From the NCBI GenBank assembly GCA_964441755.1, contig CAYTVG010000028.1:1-38012 (forward strand): a stretch of 38,012 nucleotides of DNA, in the 5' to 3' direction. Below, piece by piece: positions 27,159 to 33,882 of the stretch. The position numbers and the translations under genes are program-made. Positions within the stretch are counted from its first letter, which is position 1, and the number at the start of each line of letters is the position of its first letter. The DNA comes from JAUMBM01 sp964441755 (GTDB taxonomy: Bacteria > Bacteroidota > Bacteroidia > Chitinophagales > Saprospiraceae). The notes below the pieces were generated by a model. That model made no database searches. It worked only from the letters and a program-made list of their open reading frames with translations, and was not told the DNA's origin.

Positions 27159-27722
27159 CTACATTCTCAGAAGGGATGCCGCGCTTTCTACGTTCAAGGT
27201 GATATTTTCTCCATCGTTAACCTCACGAGTTACTGCACCGGCAAACAATGCAATCGAAATCTCCAACACAGATCTTGCTGTCTTGTCCAATGTGTCGAGG
27301 ATGCCCGCGGGGAGCAATTTATCAATGATTTCCCGTGAATTAAATGGCGAAACCGCATTTTCATTCGGTTTTGCATACGGAAAATAAACAGCTAACAGGC
27401 TGGTGAAGCTATGCAGGAGGTAAGCATCATCTATCAGACCCAACGATCCATAATGCTGCTCAGGCAGCAGGTCTTCTTCGTCAAAACAGTATCGAAGTAT
27501 TTCACCAAATGCAAATCCCAGTGGTTTTTGGCAAAGCGGATGCATTTGATACTTGTTGATCAGGCGTATATTTTCGGGAATCGTACTCAGCAGTTCTGAT
27601 ATGATGACCGCAAGTTGATTCAATTCACGCTCAGACAAGGATGGGGCTTGCCTGGAAAGCAAATAGGCCACATGGCTCGATTCTGTTTCCGGTTTAAGAC
27701 CGGTTTCTAAATATTGTATCAT
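27159..27722 (-). CDS. DUF1232/YkvA-like protein
   Basis: I place the start at the ATG at 27722, 4 bp after the stop of the Cys-rich gene (187 residues). An upstream ATG at 27782 would give 207 residues but overlaps that gene by 56 bp. The diagnostic region is YCFDEEDLLPEQHYGSLGLIDDAYLLH, which matches the DUF1232 pattern of a (D/E)LIP..xxLGxxDDA motif followed by a hydrophobic helix. The rest is helical, with no membrane-spanning segment at the N-terminus. DUF1232 proteins are small helical membrane-associated proteins of unclear function. Its tight spacing to the Cys-rich gene suggests that the two are co-expressed. Confidence 0.65.
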   Translation of the reverse strand: MIQYLETGLKPETESSHVAYLLSRQAPSLSERELNQLAVIISELLSTIPENIRLINKYQMHPLCQKPLGFAFGEILRYCFDEEDLLPEQHYGSLGLIDDAYLLHSFTSLLAVYFPYAKPNENAVSPFNSREIIDKLLPAGILDTLDKTARSVLEISIALFAGAVTREVNDGENITLNVESAASLLRM

Positions 27723-27726
27723 AACG

Positions 27727-28122
27727 TTAGTAGGATTGGTCTCCAAAGAAGTAACCGCCAAGAAAATCGCCAATTTGTTCACCGAAAGTGCTGCCGGCTC
27801 CCTTTGCAGCTGACATCATCGTTTCCCTCATCATCTTACTTAGAAGAGAGGTGTTTGTATACTGATTCGCCTGGACAACGGGCGCGATACCGCGTACCCC
27901 CATTTGACGCATCATGGCTGGATTTATTTGCTGACCCGGGAGATACATCCACTGGCACGTGCCACACATCGTACAAGTAAACACTGGTGGCATGGGTCCA
28001 CAGGCAGCACATGCTAGTCCATAGGGTGAAGAAAAAATTGGTACCGGGACATGGGGCATAAATGTGCCTCCACACAAGAGCGGACCAATATTGCCGCAAC
28101 AACTACATCCAAAAAATAGCAT
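27727..28122 (-). CDS. Cys- and Met-rich small protein of unknown function
   Basis: A 131-residue protein I do not recognise. The first 56 residues have nine cysteines in CSCC, C, CAAC and CTMCGTC groups amid Gly/Pro-rich hydrophobic text (FGCSCCGNIGPLLCGG, MPHVPVPIFSSPYGLA). The CxxC pairs suggest metal binding or disulphides. The second half is Met-rich and helical (MMRQMGVRGIAP, LLSKMMRETMMSAAKGAG), ending in an aromatic tail. The gene starts the tightly spaced minus-strand run that leads into the eCIS operon, with the DUF1232-like ATG 4 bp downstream. It may be the first gene of the operon. A lipid-associated or assembly role would be guesswork. Confidence 0.7.
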   Translation of the reverse strand: MLFFGCSCCGNIGPLLCGGTFMPHVPVPIFSSPYGLACAACGPMPPVFTCTMCGTCQWMYLPGQQINPAMMRQMGVRGIAPVVQANQYTNTSLLSKMMRETMMSAAKGAGSTFGEQIGDFLGGYFFGDQSY

Positions 28123-28314
28123 GGGTTTATTTGTTTGAAGATGAATTAATTATTAAGTATTGTTCACTTTAGCTGGTATCTTGAGTTGGAATAAAGCTGT
28201 GTACTGTCAGCACGGATACACTTGCTTAAGGCTATTGCAATCTTTATATGCTTGCAACTACAGACCCACATCAAAAAACTATCATTCCCCTTAAGCGTTC
28301 CTCCACGACCGCAA
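28123..28314. other. Intergenic region upstream of the eCIS-side operon
   Basis: This interval between the lipoprotein stop and the Cys-rich start is where the main operon promoter would be expected. It is AT-rich near the ATG, but I find no clear TAnnTTTG box. An 8-bp inverted pair, GCTTAAGG near 28223 and CCTTAAGC near 28291, is present with a spacing too long for a simple hairpin. No regulator binding site can be named. Confidence 0.3.
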
Positions 28315-28824
28315 TCACTTTACTGCTGCAAATGATATTCTGCGACTAGACCCATAATTAGAAATTAACCCCTGGATCAGCAGGCTGTCGGTTTTTGTGT
28401 CAATAGTAACCGTACCTTCATTGGTAAGGAATGATGCACCAAAATCGTAGACGTATTGATACCTTCGATTGGATCCGGCATCGGCGGTGAATTTGAATTG
28501 CAGGGGGTGGCCTGCTGTGAATTCCGTCCTTGAAAGTAAGAAGCTTTCGGAGCCTACAGTTGTAATTTCAACTTTCATGCTGTCATTGAAGGTGGTGTCT
28601 GTGACAAAAACCATCCTGCTACGGAGGTCGCCAAATGAGTCCATGTAAAATTGTTCCCGAATTGATGAGTTGATACTCATATATCTTCCTTCGTATACAC
28701 CGGTTAGTGACTCAACAGTGTCAGGTATTGGCAAGCCTTGCTCGCAGGAGGGTAATAATAGAGCGTAGCAGCTAGCTAAAACGAAATAATAATAGAAGTT
28801 CCGGACTTTTGAGGTGCTTTTCAT
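28315..28824 (-). CDS. Predicted lipoprotein
   Basis: A 169-residue protein with an N-terminal signal ending in a lipobox, LLPSC at residues 23-27, after a basic start and an aromatic hydrophobic core (FYYYFVLASCYALLL). The mature part is polar and beta-rich (LTGVYEGRYMSINSS, FTAGHPLQFKFTADAGSN, VTIDTKTDSLLIQGLISNYG) and resembles small outer-membrane-anchored lipocalin-like proteins of Bacteroidota, without a clear family. The final GLISNYGSSRRISFAAVK is a typical beta ending. It is separate from the eCIS genes by 192 bp and has its own promoter-like box, so it may be independent. Confidence 0.75.
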   Translation of the reverse strand: MKSTSKVRNFYYYFVLASCYALLLPSCEQGLPIPDTVESLTGVYEGRYMSINSSIREQFYMDSFGDLRSRMVFVTDTTFNDSMKVEITTVGSESFLLSRTEFTAGHPLQFKFTADAGSNRRYQYVYDFGASFLTNEGTVTIDTKTDSLLIQGLISNYGSSRRISFAAVK

Positions 28825-28843
28825 AGCGGTTGTTGCTAATTGT

Positions 28844-28851
28844 CAAAAATA
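28844..28851 (-). promoter_or_regulatory. Candidate Bacteroidota -7 box upstream of the lipoprotein gene
   Basis: On the minus strand the octamer TATTTTTG matches the Bacteroidota -7 consensus TAnnTTTG and lies 19 bp before the lipoprotein ATG. I see no convincing TTG at the -33 position, so this is a half-match. Confidence 0.35.
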
Positions 28852-29089
28852 AGTTGTCGTGTGCTTCTGTATTTCAGACAGAATGTCACGTCTTCTCATG
28901 TTTACTGAAGTGCCAAAATGTAATTTTTACAATATCACTAAGCCCGGTAAGTGGAGTCTGCATATATACATACACAGATGTATCACAGCAGACGGCTTGT
29001 AGAGGTTACGGGGAGTGATTTTTAGAGCTGTTCGGTTATTGCCGGCAATTTCCGTAGCTTCCTGAAATCTTTGTGTTGTATGTTGAATG
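28852..29089. other. Intergenic interval between lipoprotein and GH46-like genes
   Basis: About 240 bp of moderately AT-rich sequence with no frame that looks real, no strong hairpin and no tandem repeat. The 3' untranslated part of the chitosanase-like transcript and the lipoprotein promoter must share it. Confidence 0.35.
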
Positions 29090-29785
29090 TCACGGTAAGG
29101 GTCTGCCTGCACCGACAACCCGTAGGCCCCGGATGACAACGTCCGCCTGCAGCGACCAGTTGTCTGCCTGAAGCTGTTCTTTGAAGCACTGCGTACGGTA
29201 TATGGTTTTGCGCAGCAGCAGGTTGCCATGATTTTCGAGCCAGCGGTGTCTGGTGTCCACATAGGCTTTTACCCAGGCTTTTTCGTCGCCGCCATTGAGG
29301 GGCGTGCGCTCGGGGAAGCGGTTGCGCAGTCTGATTGGAACACTGCCCGAATGGACATAGCTGTCGTAGATTACCAGCATGCTGAGGGCGAGTTTGAAGT
29401 TGTTGCTCTTAAAAAAATGCTCTGCCGGCTGGTAGTAGAGCTGCTCAAAAAAATCGTCCTGACACTGCCGCATGATGGGATCTTCGAGGGCGCTTTGGCG
29501 GAGGAGCTGCTTGAATGTTGCATCATCTGCCAGAGGGGTAACGCCAATACGAGCCATGTAGGGTGACAATTGGGCTGCAAAAAGTCCGTCGGCTGCTGCG
29601 TACATGGCGAGCAGGGTTTTCAGGTTGCCCTGCTCGGTTGTCTGGCTGCGGCCATAGGTGATCTGCCGGCTGCGGCCTATGCCGTCGGGCATCACGGTGA
29701 CGGAATGATATCTTCCGGCAGGTTTGCCTGTCTCAAAAACATTGACTACCTGTTCGATGACTCTTTTTTGCTCTGTGTTAAGCAT
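29090..29785 (-). CDS. GH46 chitosanase-like glycosidase
   Basis: A 231-residue protein resembling glycoside hydrolase family 46. The N-terminal part has the expected pattern: KRVIEQVVNVFETGKPAG, then MPDGIGRSRQITYGRSQTTEQGNL, where Glu18 and Asp34 are the candidate catalytic acid and base. Later conserved segments are LSPYMARIGVTPL, DPIMRQCQDDFFEQLYYQPA and LALSMLVIYDSYVHSGSV. GH46 enzymes cleave beta-1,4-linked glucosamine polymers. This one has no signal peptide, so if it acts outside the cell it must leave by lysis or by another route. It is not obviously part of the eCIS operon. The catalytic residues are assigned by analogy. Confidence 0.82.
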   Translation of the reverse strand: MLNTEQKRVIEQVVNVFETGKPAGRYHSVTVMPDGIGRSRQITYGRSQTTEQGNLKTLLAMYAAADGLFAAQLSPYMARIGVTPLADDATFKQLLRQSALEDPIMRQCQDDFFEQLYYQPAEHFFKSNNFKLALSMLVIYDSYVHSGSVPIRLRNRFPERTPLNGGDEKAWVKAYVDTRHRWLENHGNLLLRKTIYRTQCFKEQLQADNWSLQADVVIRGLRVVGAGRPLP

Positions 29786-29891
29786 TTTGTTGGTTTAGGT
29801 TTTTTGAAAAAGTTGTTTTTTAAGCTGGGGGTTAGGGGTACTTTTTGCTATATAAACTTGAATGTGTGGTGCATTCATTAACAACTGTAGG

Positions 29892-29920
29892 GTAGGGGTA
29901 TCTCGTCTGAATACCCCTAC
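29892..29920. promoter_or_regulatory. Perfect 10-bp inverted repeat (hairpin or operator)
   Basis: GTAGGGGTAT and ATACCCCTAC flank a 9-bp spacer between the NTF2-like stop and the GH46-like start. No T-run follows on either strand, so an intrinsic terminator is doubtful. AGGGGTA recurs nearby at about 29833 and 29964, which would fit a set of regulator half-sites. Confidence 0.4.
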
Positions 29921-29977
29921 ATCACCGGAGCTCTTGGTGGTTTCCTCAGTATCATGCAGCGGAGGGGTACAGTAAAC

Positions 29978-30460
29978 TCAACCCCCACACCCCCGATGGC
30001 TGTCAAACAACGCGCTCATGAATACCAGCTTCCACTGGCCGTTTTCTTTTCGCAGCATGCGTATTTCGCGGGAGTAGGTGCACTTGTCTTCGAGGGTGTT
30101 GTAGGCGTCGAAGTAGCAGGCGACTTCTGCGTCACCCAGGGCGAGGAAGTTGAAGTTGTCGCGCCGGGTGATGGTGGGGTCGGGGGCTGTGCGGCCGCGC
30201 AGGTCGGACTGTACGCCTTCTGACCAGGTTTTCCAGGAGATGCGCTCGTAGACGTGGCCGTCTTTGGCTACGAAGGCGGCGATGTCTGCGTCCCGGCTCC
30301 AGCAGCTCAGCCAGCAGTCGTAGTCGCCGGTGTAGTAGCAACTGGTCTCTCGTTCGAGGGTGGCTTTGATGGCGGCTTTGTCGCTTTCTGCCAGGGTGGC
30401 GGGTTGTGCGAAGAGGTAAGCGCTTTGTACGGCTAGTAGCAGCAGGATGAGCATTCTCAT
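29978..30460 (-). CDS. Secreted NTF2-like (SnoaL/DUF4440-type) protein
   Basis: A 160-residue protein with a signal peptide (MRMLILLLLAVQSAYLFAQP, cleavage near Ala18-Gln19). The mature part has the cone-shaped NTF2-like pattern: an N-terminal helix (DKAAIKATLERETSCYYTGDYDCWLSCW) followed by strands, ending REIRMLRKENGQWKLVFMSALF, the usual last two strands of DUF4440/SnoaL proteins. Cysteines in the first helix and at Cys-Gly-Gly at the very end may be exported disulphides. Such proteins bind small ligands or serve as secreted enzymes; no catalytic residue is recognisable here. It lies 192 bp downstream of nothing related, and its function is unknown. Confidence 0.72.
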   Translation of the reverse strand: MRMLILLLLAVQSAYLFAQPATLAESDKAAIKATLERETSCYYTGDYDCWLSCWSRDADIAAFVAKDGHVYERISWKTWSEGVQSDLRGRTAPDPTITRRDNFNFLALGDAEVACYFDAYNTLEDKCTYSREIRMLRKENGQWKLVFMSALFDSHRGCGG

Positions 30461-31130
30461 GGTATGATGACTATTTGGTTACTGAGGATGACGGAGCCGA
30501 CTGGCGACCTGTGTGTTGTGGGGTCGGCGTTTTGCCGGCTACATCCGAGGGGGCTTGGTGTATGGGGCTGGCGTGTATTGGTGATTTGGTTGTGTTTTAG
30601 GTGTGAGTTCATGATGGTTGATGCTTGCCAAGGGGATCGGTTGTATGCTTCGTGTTGTCCTGTTTTTTTATGCACAAGCCTGCCAACATACTCTGGGTTT
30701 CGACTGTCTGGCTGCAGGGCTGTACACATAACACGATCCTCGCATTATAATTTTGTGTTTTGCATCGCAATATTACAAAAAATTATGCAAACTGATTTGT
30801 TTGCAACAAAATATGTGAGGGTTTTGTGTTATTAGCAGCGCCGGTAAATTGCTGCTAATAACAGAGGGTGTACAAATCGCATTATTTTATAGCCTACGGC
30901 CGTATACGGGTATTATGCTGAAAAGCAGTGGGATTTCAGGAATCATTGTTTTTATTGGACAACTTCTCTGGGCGCAAACCAAATTGTCGTATTAAAAAAT
31001 GTATAATATTTTAAAGCCTACTTATTCGTTGGACAACTTTCATCGGATGATAGCTGAATCAACGATTTTGTGTGACAGTTTGGTTTTCGCCCACTTCCAT
31101 CCCGGGGCCAACTTCGTACCCCCAAAAAGC
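30461..31130. other. 670-bp intergenic region between NTF2-like and DUF805 genes
   Basis: No convincing gene is present; frames on either strand lack domain-like text. It contains the 13-bp inverted repeat listed separately, a shorter 7-bp pair TGCAAAC/GTTTGCA at 30786-30805, two copies of TTGGACAACTT about 75 bp apart (near 30956 and 31031), and the palindromes ACGGCCGT and CGTATACG near 30900. AT-rich tracts at 30730-30830 and 30990-31020 could hold promoters. Confidence 0.5.
30827..30863. promoter_or_regulatory. Perfect 13-bp inverted repeat with 11-bp loop
   Basis: TGTTATTAGCAGC and GCTGCTAATAACA are exact reverse complements separated by 11 bases. The stem is AT-rich outside and GC-rich inside. 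No U-tract follows on either strand. It may be a processed RNA hairpin or a dimeric regulator's operator in the space before the NTF2-like gene. Confidence 0.6.
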
Positions 31131-31532
31131 TCAGTTGTAGGTTATCATACCCGGTGTTTCTCCTGGCTGGATTTCTTTGGGGTTGGGACCGTAAGCGTTC
31201 TCAAATGGCTGGCTGTCGCGAGCGAGTAGTACCAGCATCCAAATTGCACCGACAATCGGTATCAAGACTATGAAGTACATCACACCGCTTTTACCAACAT
31301 CGTGCAGGCGGCGTACCGTAACCGCCAGGCCGGGGATGAAAAAGGCTATCGCGGTGACCAGGTAAATGGGGCCGTAGAATAGTGGTTCGAAGGTGATCTG
31401 CATCGCATTATCTGTCAGCATAGCAGCTATCAGGAATAGTAGCTGGAATATTGCAAACATCCAGTATTCTTTGCGTCGCGCTCGTCCGTTAAAGTCTGCG
31501 AATTGTACAAGTGCTTTCAAGAACCATTTCAT
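31131..31532 (-). CDS. DUF805 inner-membrane protein
   Basis: A 133-residue protein of the DUF805 (YhaH) family. It begins MKWFLKALVQFADFNGRARRKEYWMF, where the FxGRARRxEYW motif is diagnostic, and then has about three or four membrane helices (FAIFQLLFLIAAMLT, LVTAIAFFIPGLAVTVRRLHD, GVMYFIVLIPIVGAIWMLVLL). The VRRLHDVGKSG turn is also typical. The C-terminal tail (NPYGPNP-type, here NAYGPNPKEI) is short and cytoplasmic. The family's function is unknown. It starts 21 bp after the UpxY-like stop, so the two are likely co-transcribed. Confidence 0.95.
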   Translation of the reverse strand: MKWFLKALVQFADFNGRARRKEYWMFAIFQLLFLIAAMLTDNAMQITFEPLFYGPIYLVTAIAFFIPGLAVTVRRLHDVGKSGVMYFIVLIPIVGAIWMLVLLARDSQPFENAYGPNPKEIQPGETPGMITYN

Positions 31533-31553
31533 AAGTTTATGTTTTTTAGATGA

Positions 31554-32069
31554 TTATAATATTCTTAGCTCGCGCCGGCTCATTTCTACCAGCGCAAAGC
31601 ACCGCAGGCTGGGCAGGGCGAGTTGTACCCGCTCGCTGCCGTGCAGGGATACCACCTGCCCTTGCAGTCCGCGCAGGTTGCCGCTGACGATCTCTACTTC
31701 AGCGCCTGCCTGCAGGGGGCGCGGGCTTACTTCTACCGGCTGGGGCATGCAGTCCAGTTGGCGGATGAGGGCTACGTCCTGATTGCGCAGGGGGACGGGT
31801 TTTTTTTGGATTTTTACAAAACCAAGGGCGTGGGGGGTGTTTTCAATGAGCCCGTGCATCTTTTCGCTGCTCACTACGAAGACGTAGTTGGTAAACAGCA
31901 CCACTTCGACCCACTTCCTGCGGTCGCTCCACTGCCGGAGCTGCTTTTGTACCGGTACGCAGATCTCGTGGCCCTGGCGCTGCAGTTGCTGGCCTACTTG
32001 TCGCTCGCAGCGGGACTTGACCTGCAGGGCGTACCAGCGTTTTTGTTGTTCGGGTGCAGGGGAATGCAT
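31554..32069 (-). CDS. UpxY/NusG-family transcription antiterminator
   Basis: A 171-residue specialised NusG paralogue. The N-terminal NGN domain starts at RWYALQVKSRCERQVGQQL and includes VPVQKQLRQWSDRRKWVEVVLFTNYVFV; the C-terminal KOW region is AGAEVEIVSGNLRGLQGQV. UpxY/RfaH/LoaP-type proteins bind RNA polymerase at specific leaders and let it read through long operons; in Bacteroides UpxY controls capsule loci. It is on the same strand as, and upstream of, the eCIS operon, and is followed by DUF805 after 21 bp. A target in this window is possible but not shown. Confidence 0.93.
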   Translation of the reverse strand: MHSPAPEQQKRWYALQVKSRCERQVGQQLQRQGHEICVPVQKQLRQWSDRRKWVEVVLFTNYVFVVSSEKMHGLIENTPHALGFVKIQKKPVPLRNQDVALIRQLDCMPQPVEVSPRPLQAGAEVEIVSGNLRGLQGQVVSLHGSERVQLALPSLRCFALVEMSRRELRIL

Positions 32070-32163
32070 GTATTGTGGAGGTTGGTGTTGTGAAAAAATC
32101 GATGCAAAAATCCACAGCGGTGCTACACTGAGTCACAGTCGGTTGTGGTCAGTAAAAATGAAT

Positions 32164-32219
32164 GCGGGCCTGCGCGCAGGCGCTGGTTTTATTTTTTTAA
32201 AAAAATGAAGCGTGCCCGC
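32164..32219. terminator. Possible terminator: GC palindrome next to T/A tracts
   Basis: GCCTGCGCGCAGGC (32168-32181) is a perfect palindrome, followed after a few bases by TTTTATTTTTTTAAAAAAA. GCGGGC at 32164 can also pair with GCCCGC at 32214. It lies downstream of the two-component genes, but the T-tract is better placed for a plus-strand transcript, so direction is unclear. Confidence 0.35.
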
Positions 32220-32375
32220 CAGGGCCATTGCAGTAGTTCGTGGAATCCGGCGGCGAGGCCGCCCTGGTACTGTGAGGCTAGTAAGTACTGAGGTTAGACG
32301 TTGCGTTTTTGAAAAATACAACGCTGTTGAAACAAAAATATATAAAATTTTATTGTTGATAATCGTGAAAAAGAA

Positions 32376-32394
32376 AAATTACACTAAAGTGCCG
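32376..32394 (+). repeat. 19-bp inverted repeat, left arm
   Basis: AAATTACACTAAAGTGCCG reads on the plus strand just beyond the response-regulator stop. It matches the minus-strand sequence at 33079-33097 at 18 of 19 bases. The response regulator lies wholly between the arms. Confidence 0.75.
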
Positions 32395-32398
32395 ACGC

Positions 32399-33031
32399 CT
32401 AGGCCAAACCTTCGCGTATGGCTTTGGCTACGGCCTCTTTACCGCAGCTTACTTGCAGGGCATCGTATATTTTTTTGAGTTGTTTTTTGACAGAGTCGGG
32501 TGAAAGGTGTATTTGTGCGGCAATGGCTTTGATGGTTTCGCCTTTGGCGAGAAGCCGCAGAATGATTAGCTGCCGCTCGTCGAGGGAGTGCTGCCTCGGC
32601 TGGGTCGTGTGAAAGTAGTCGATGATTTTGCGGGCAATTTCTGGCATGATGACTGATCCGCCGTGTTCGACGACGTCGTTGATGGTGTTGAGCAGCAGTT
32701 GAGGGGGGGCTTTTTTGAGTACGTAACCGCTTGCGCCTGCGCGGAGTGAGTTGAATAGTTTTTGTTCGTCTTCGTAGACGGTGTACATGATGATTTGGGT
32801 GGCCGGCAGGCGGGCTTTGAGCTGGGCGGTGGCTTCGATGCCTGAGAGTCCGGGCATTTCAATGTCCATGATGACGACGTCGGGCGTAAGCAGGGGTGCC
32901 CTGTCAACGGCCTGGCGACCGTCGGACAGGGCACCGACTACCTCTACCCCCTGATACCCATTGAGCAGTGATTTTAGGTACTCACGTTTGTCGGTATTGT
33001 CTTCGCATATCAGTACGCGTATGGTTTTCAT
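32399..33031 (-). CDS. NarL/LuxR-type response regulator
   Basis: A 210-residue response regulator. The real start is the ATG at 33031 (MKTIRVLICEDN); the frame extends upstream only to a TTG. The receiver domain (about 1-120) has the DN acidic pair at 11-12, phosphoacceptor Asp56 in VVIMDIEMPGLSG, and the TVYEDE and VLKKAPP switch regions. A LuxR-type HTH fills the C-terminal 65 residues (LDERQLIILRLLAKGETIKAIA, LSPDSVKKQLKKIYDAL). It is 14 bp downstream of its partner histidine kinase, so the two form one operon. Its regulon is unknown. Confidence 0.95.
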   Translation of the reverse strand: MKTIRVLICEDNTDKREYLKSLLNGYQGVEVVGALSDGRQAVDRAPLLTPDVVIMDIEMPGLSGIEATAQLKARLPATQIIMYTVYEDEQKLFNSLRAGASGYVLKKAPPQLLLNTINDVVEHGGSVIMPEIARKIIDYFHTTQPRQHSLDERQLIILRLLAKGETIKAIAAQIHLSPDSVKKQLKKIYDALQVSCGKEAVAKAIREGLA

Positions 33032-33045
33032 AGCTTTCGCTTGAG

Positions 33046-33882
33046 TTAGCAAGATACAGGATCTGGTGTTTTGCTGCCCGGCACTTTGGTGTAATTTACG
33101 GTCCGGGGGTCAAAGGGGGGGCTTAGTGTCAGGTGTTTGTGCAGCAGGGGGCTGTCGCCCAGGGCGAGCAGGGGCCTGCAAAAGGCCATCCAGCGGCTGG
33201 CGGGTAGTTGCAGCAGCACGGAGCAGCCGCTGCCGGGGCTGCTCTGTATGCTGAGCGCACCGCTGAGCAGGGCGGCGCGGCGGCGCATGTTGTTGAGTCC
33301 GCTGCCGCCGCGGCTGCCGCCGGCGGGGGCGAAGCCGCGGCCATCATCGCGCAGCCAGCAGTAGAGGTAGCGGCTGTCGGCCTCAAAATGGAGTTCGACG
33401 CGGCGGGCGCCGGCATGGCGCAGGCTGTTGTGCAGGGCTTCTTTGAGGATGAGGTAGAGGTCGCGGCGCAGGCCGGCGGGCAGGGTTTTGTGTGCAAGGC
33501 GGTCGGGCAGGTGGGTGGAAAAATGTATGCCCTGCTCTTCGAAGAGTTCGTGCCCGTGGCGGTTGATGAGGGCGGCCAGTTGTGAGAGCTGGCGGTAGTT
33601 GGGGCCCAGCATGCGTGCTGTGTCGCCCACGGCTTCCTGCACTTTGCTGGCTTCCTGGCGTATGCGCCCGAGGTAATGGGCGGCTTGTTGGGGCTGGTCG
33701 AGTGAGCGCTCGACCAGGGCGGTGAGCAGGTTGATGTTGCTGAGGGAGGCGCCGAGGTCGTCGTGCAGGTCGCGTGCGATGCGGCGGCGCAGGGAGGTGA
33801 TGGCGATGCGGTTGGTGAGCAGCATGGCGAGGATTGACAACAGGCTCAGCGCCGTCAGCAGTTGGAATGGGCTTGCTTGCAT
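33046..33882 (-). CDS. HisKA_3-type sensor histidine kinase
   Basis: A 278-residue kinase. After a single membrane helix (about residues 7-24) comes the HisKA_3 dimerisation helix with phosphoacceptor His40 in IARDLHDDLGASLSNI, and then an HATPase_c domain: KEALHNSLRHA (N-box, Asn152), LRDDGRGFAP and GGSGLNNMRRRAALLSG. There is no periplasmic or PAS sensor domain, so the input is either through the membrane helix or a partner protein. The C-terminal tail after the ATPase core (about 220-278) is variable and reaches into the inverted repeat. It pairs with the response regulator 14 bp downstream. Confidence 0.94.
   Translation of the reverse strand: MQASPFQLLTALSLLSILAMLLTNRIAITSLRRRIARDLHDDLGASLSNINLLTALVERSLDQPQQAAHYLGRIRQEASKVQEAVGDTARMLGPNYRQLSQLAALINRHGHELFEEQGIHFSTHLPDRLAHKTLPAGLRRDLYLILKEALHNSLRHAGARRVELHFEADSRYLYCWLRDDGRGFAPAGGSRGGSGLNNMRRRAALLSGALSIQSSPGSGCSVLLQLPASRWMAFCRPLLALGDSPLLHKHLTLSPPFDPRTVNYTKVPGSKTPDPVSC
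33079..33097 (-). repeat. 19-bp inverted repeat, right arm
   Basis: The minus strand here reads AAATTACACCAAAGTGCCG, one mismatch from the arm at 32376-32394. It lies within the last 20 codons of the histidine-kinase gene and encodes the NYTKVP part of its tail. Confidence 0.75.

Larger units (their letters stand above)
32070..32398. other. Intergenic region between response regulator and UpxY-like genes
   Basis: This 329-bp gap has no gene. It holds the palindrome/T-tract described next, an AT-rich stretch at 32320-32380 and one arm of the 19-bp inverted repeat that flanks the response regulator. Confidence 0.5.

Noticed and set aside
172..27722. Prophage or R-type tailocin.
   Set aside because: There are no capsid, portal, terminase, holin or integrase genes, and DUF4255, DUF5908 and DUF4157 proteins are eCIS markers.
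30999..31229. Plus-strand 76-codon frame before the DUF805 stop.
   Set aside because: It overlaps the 3' end of a well-supported DUF805 gene and shows no domain.
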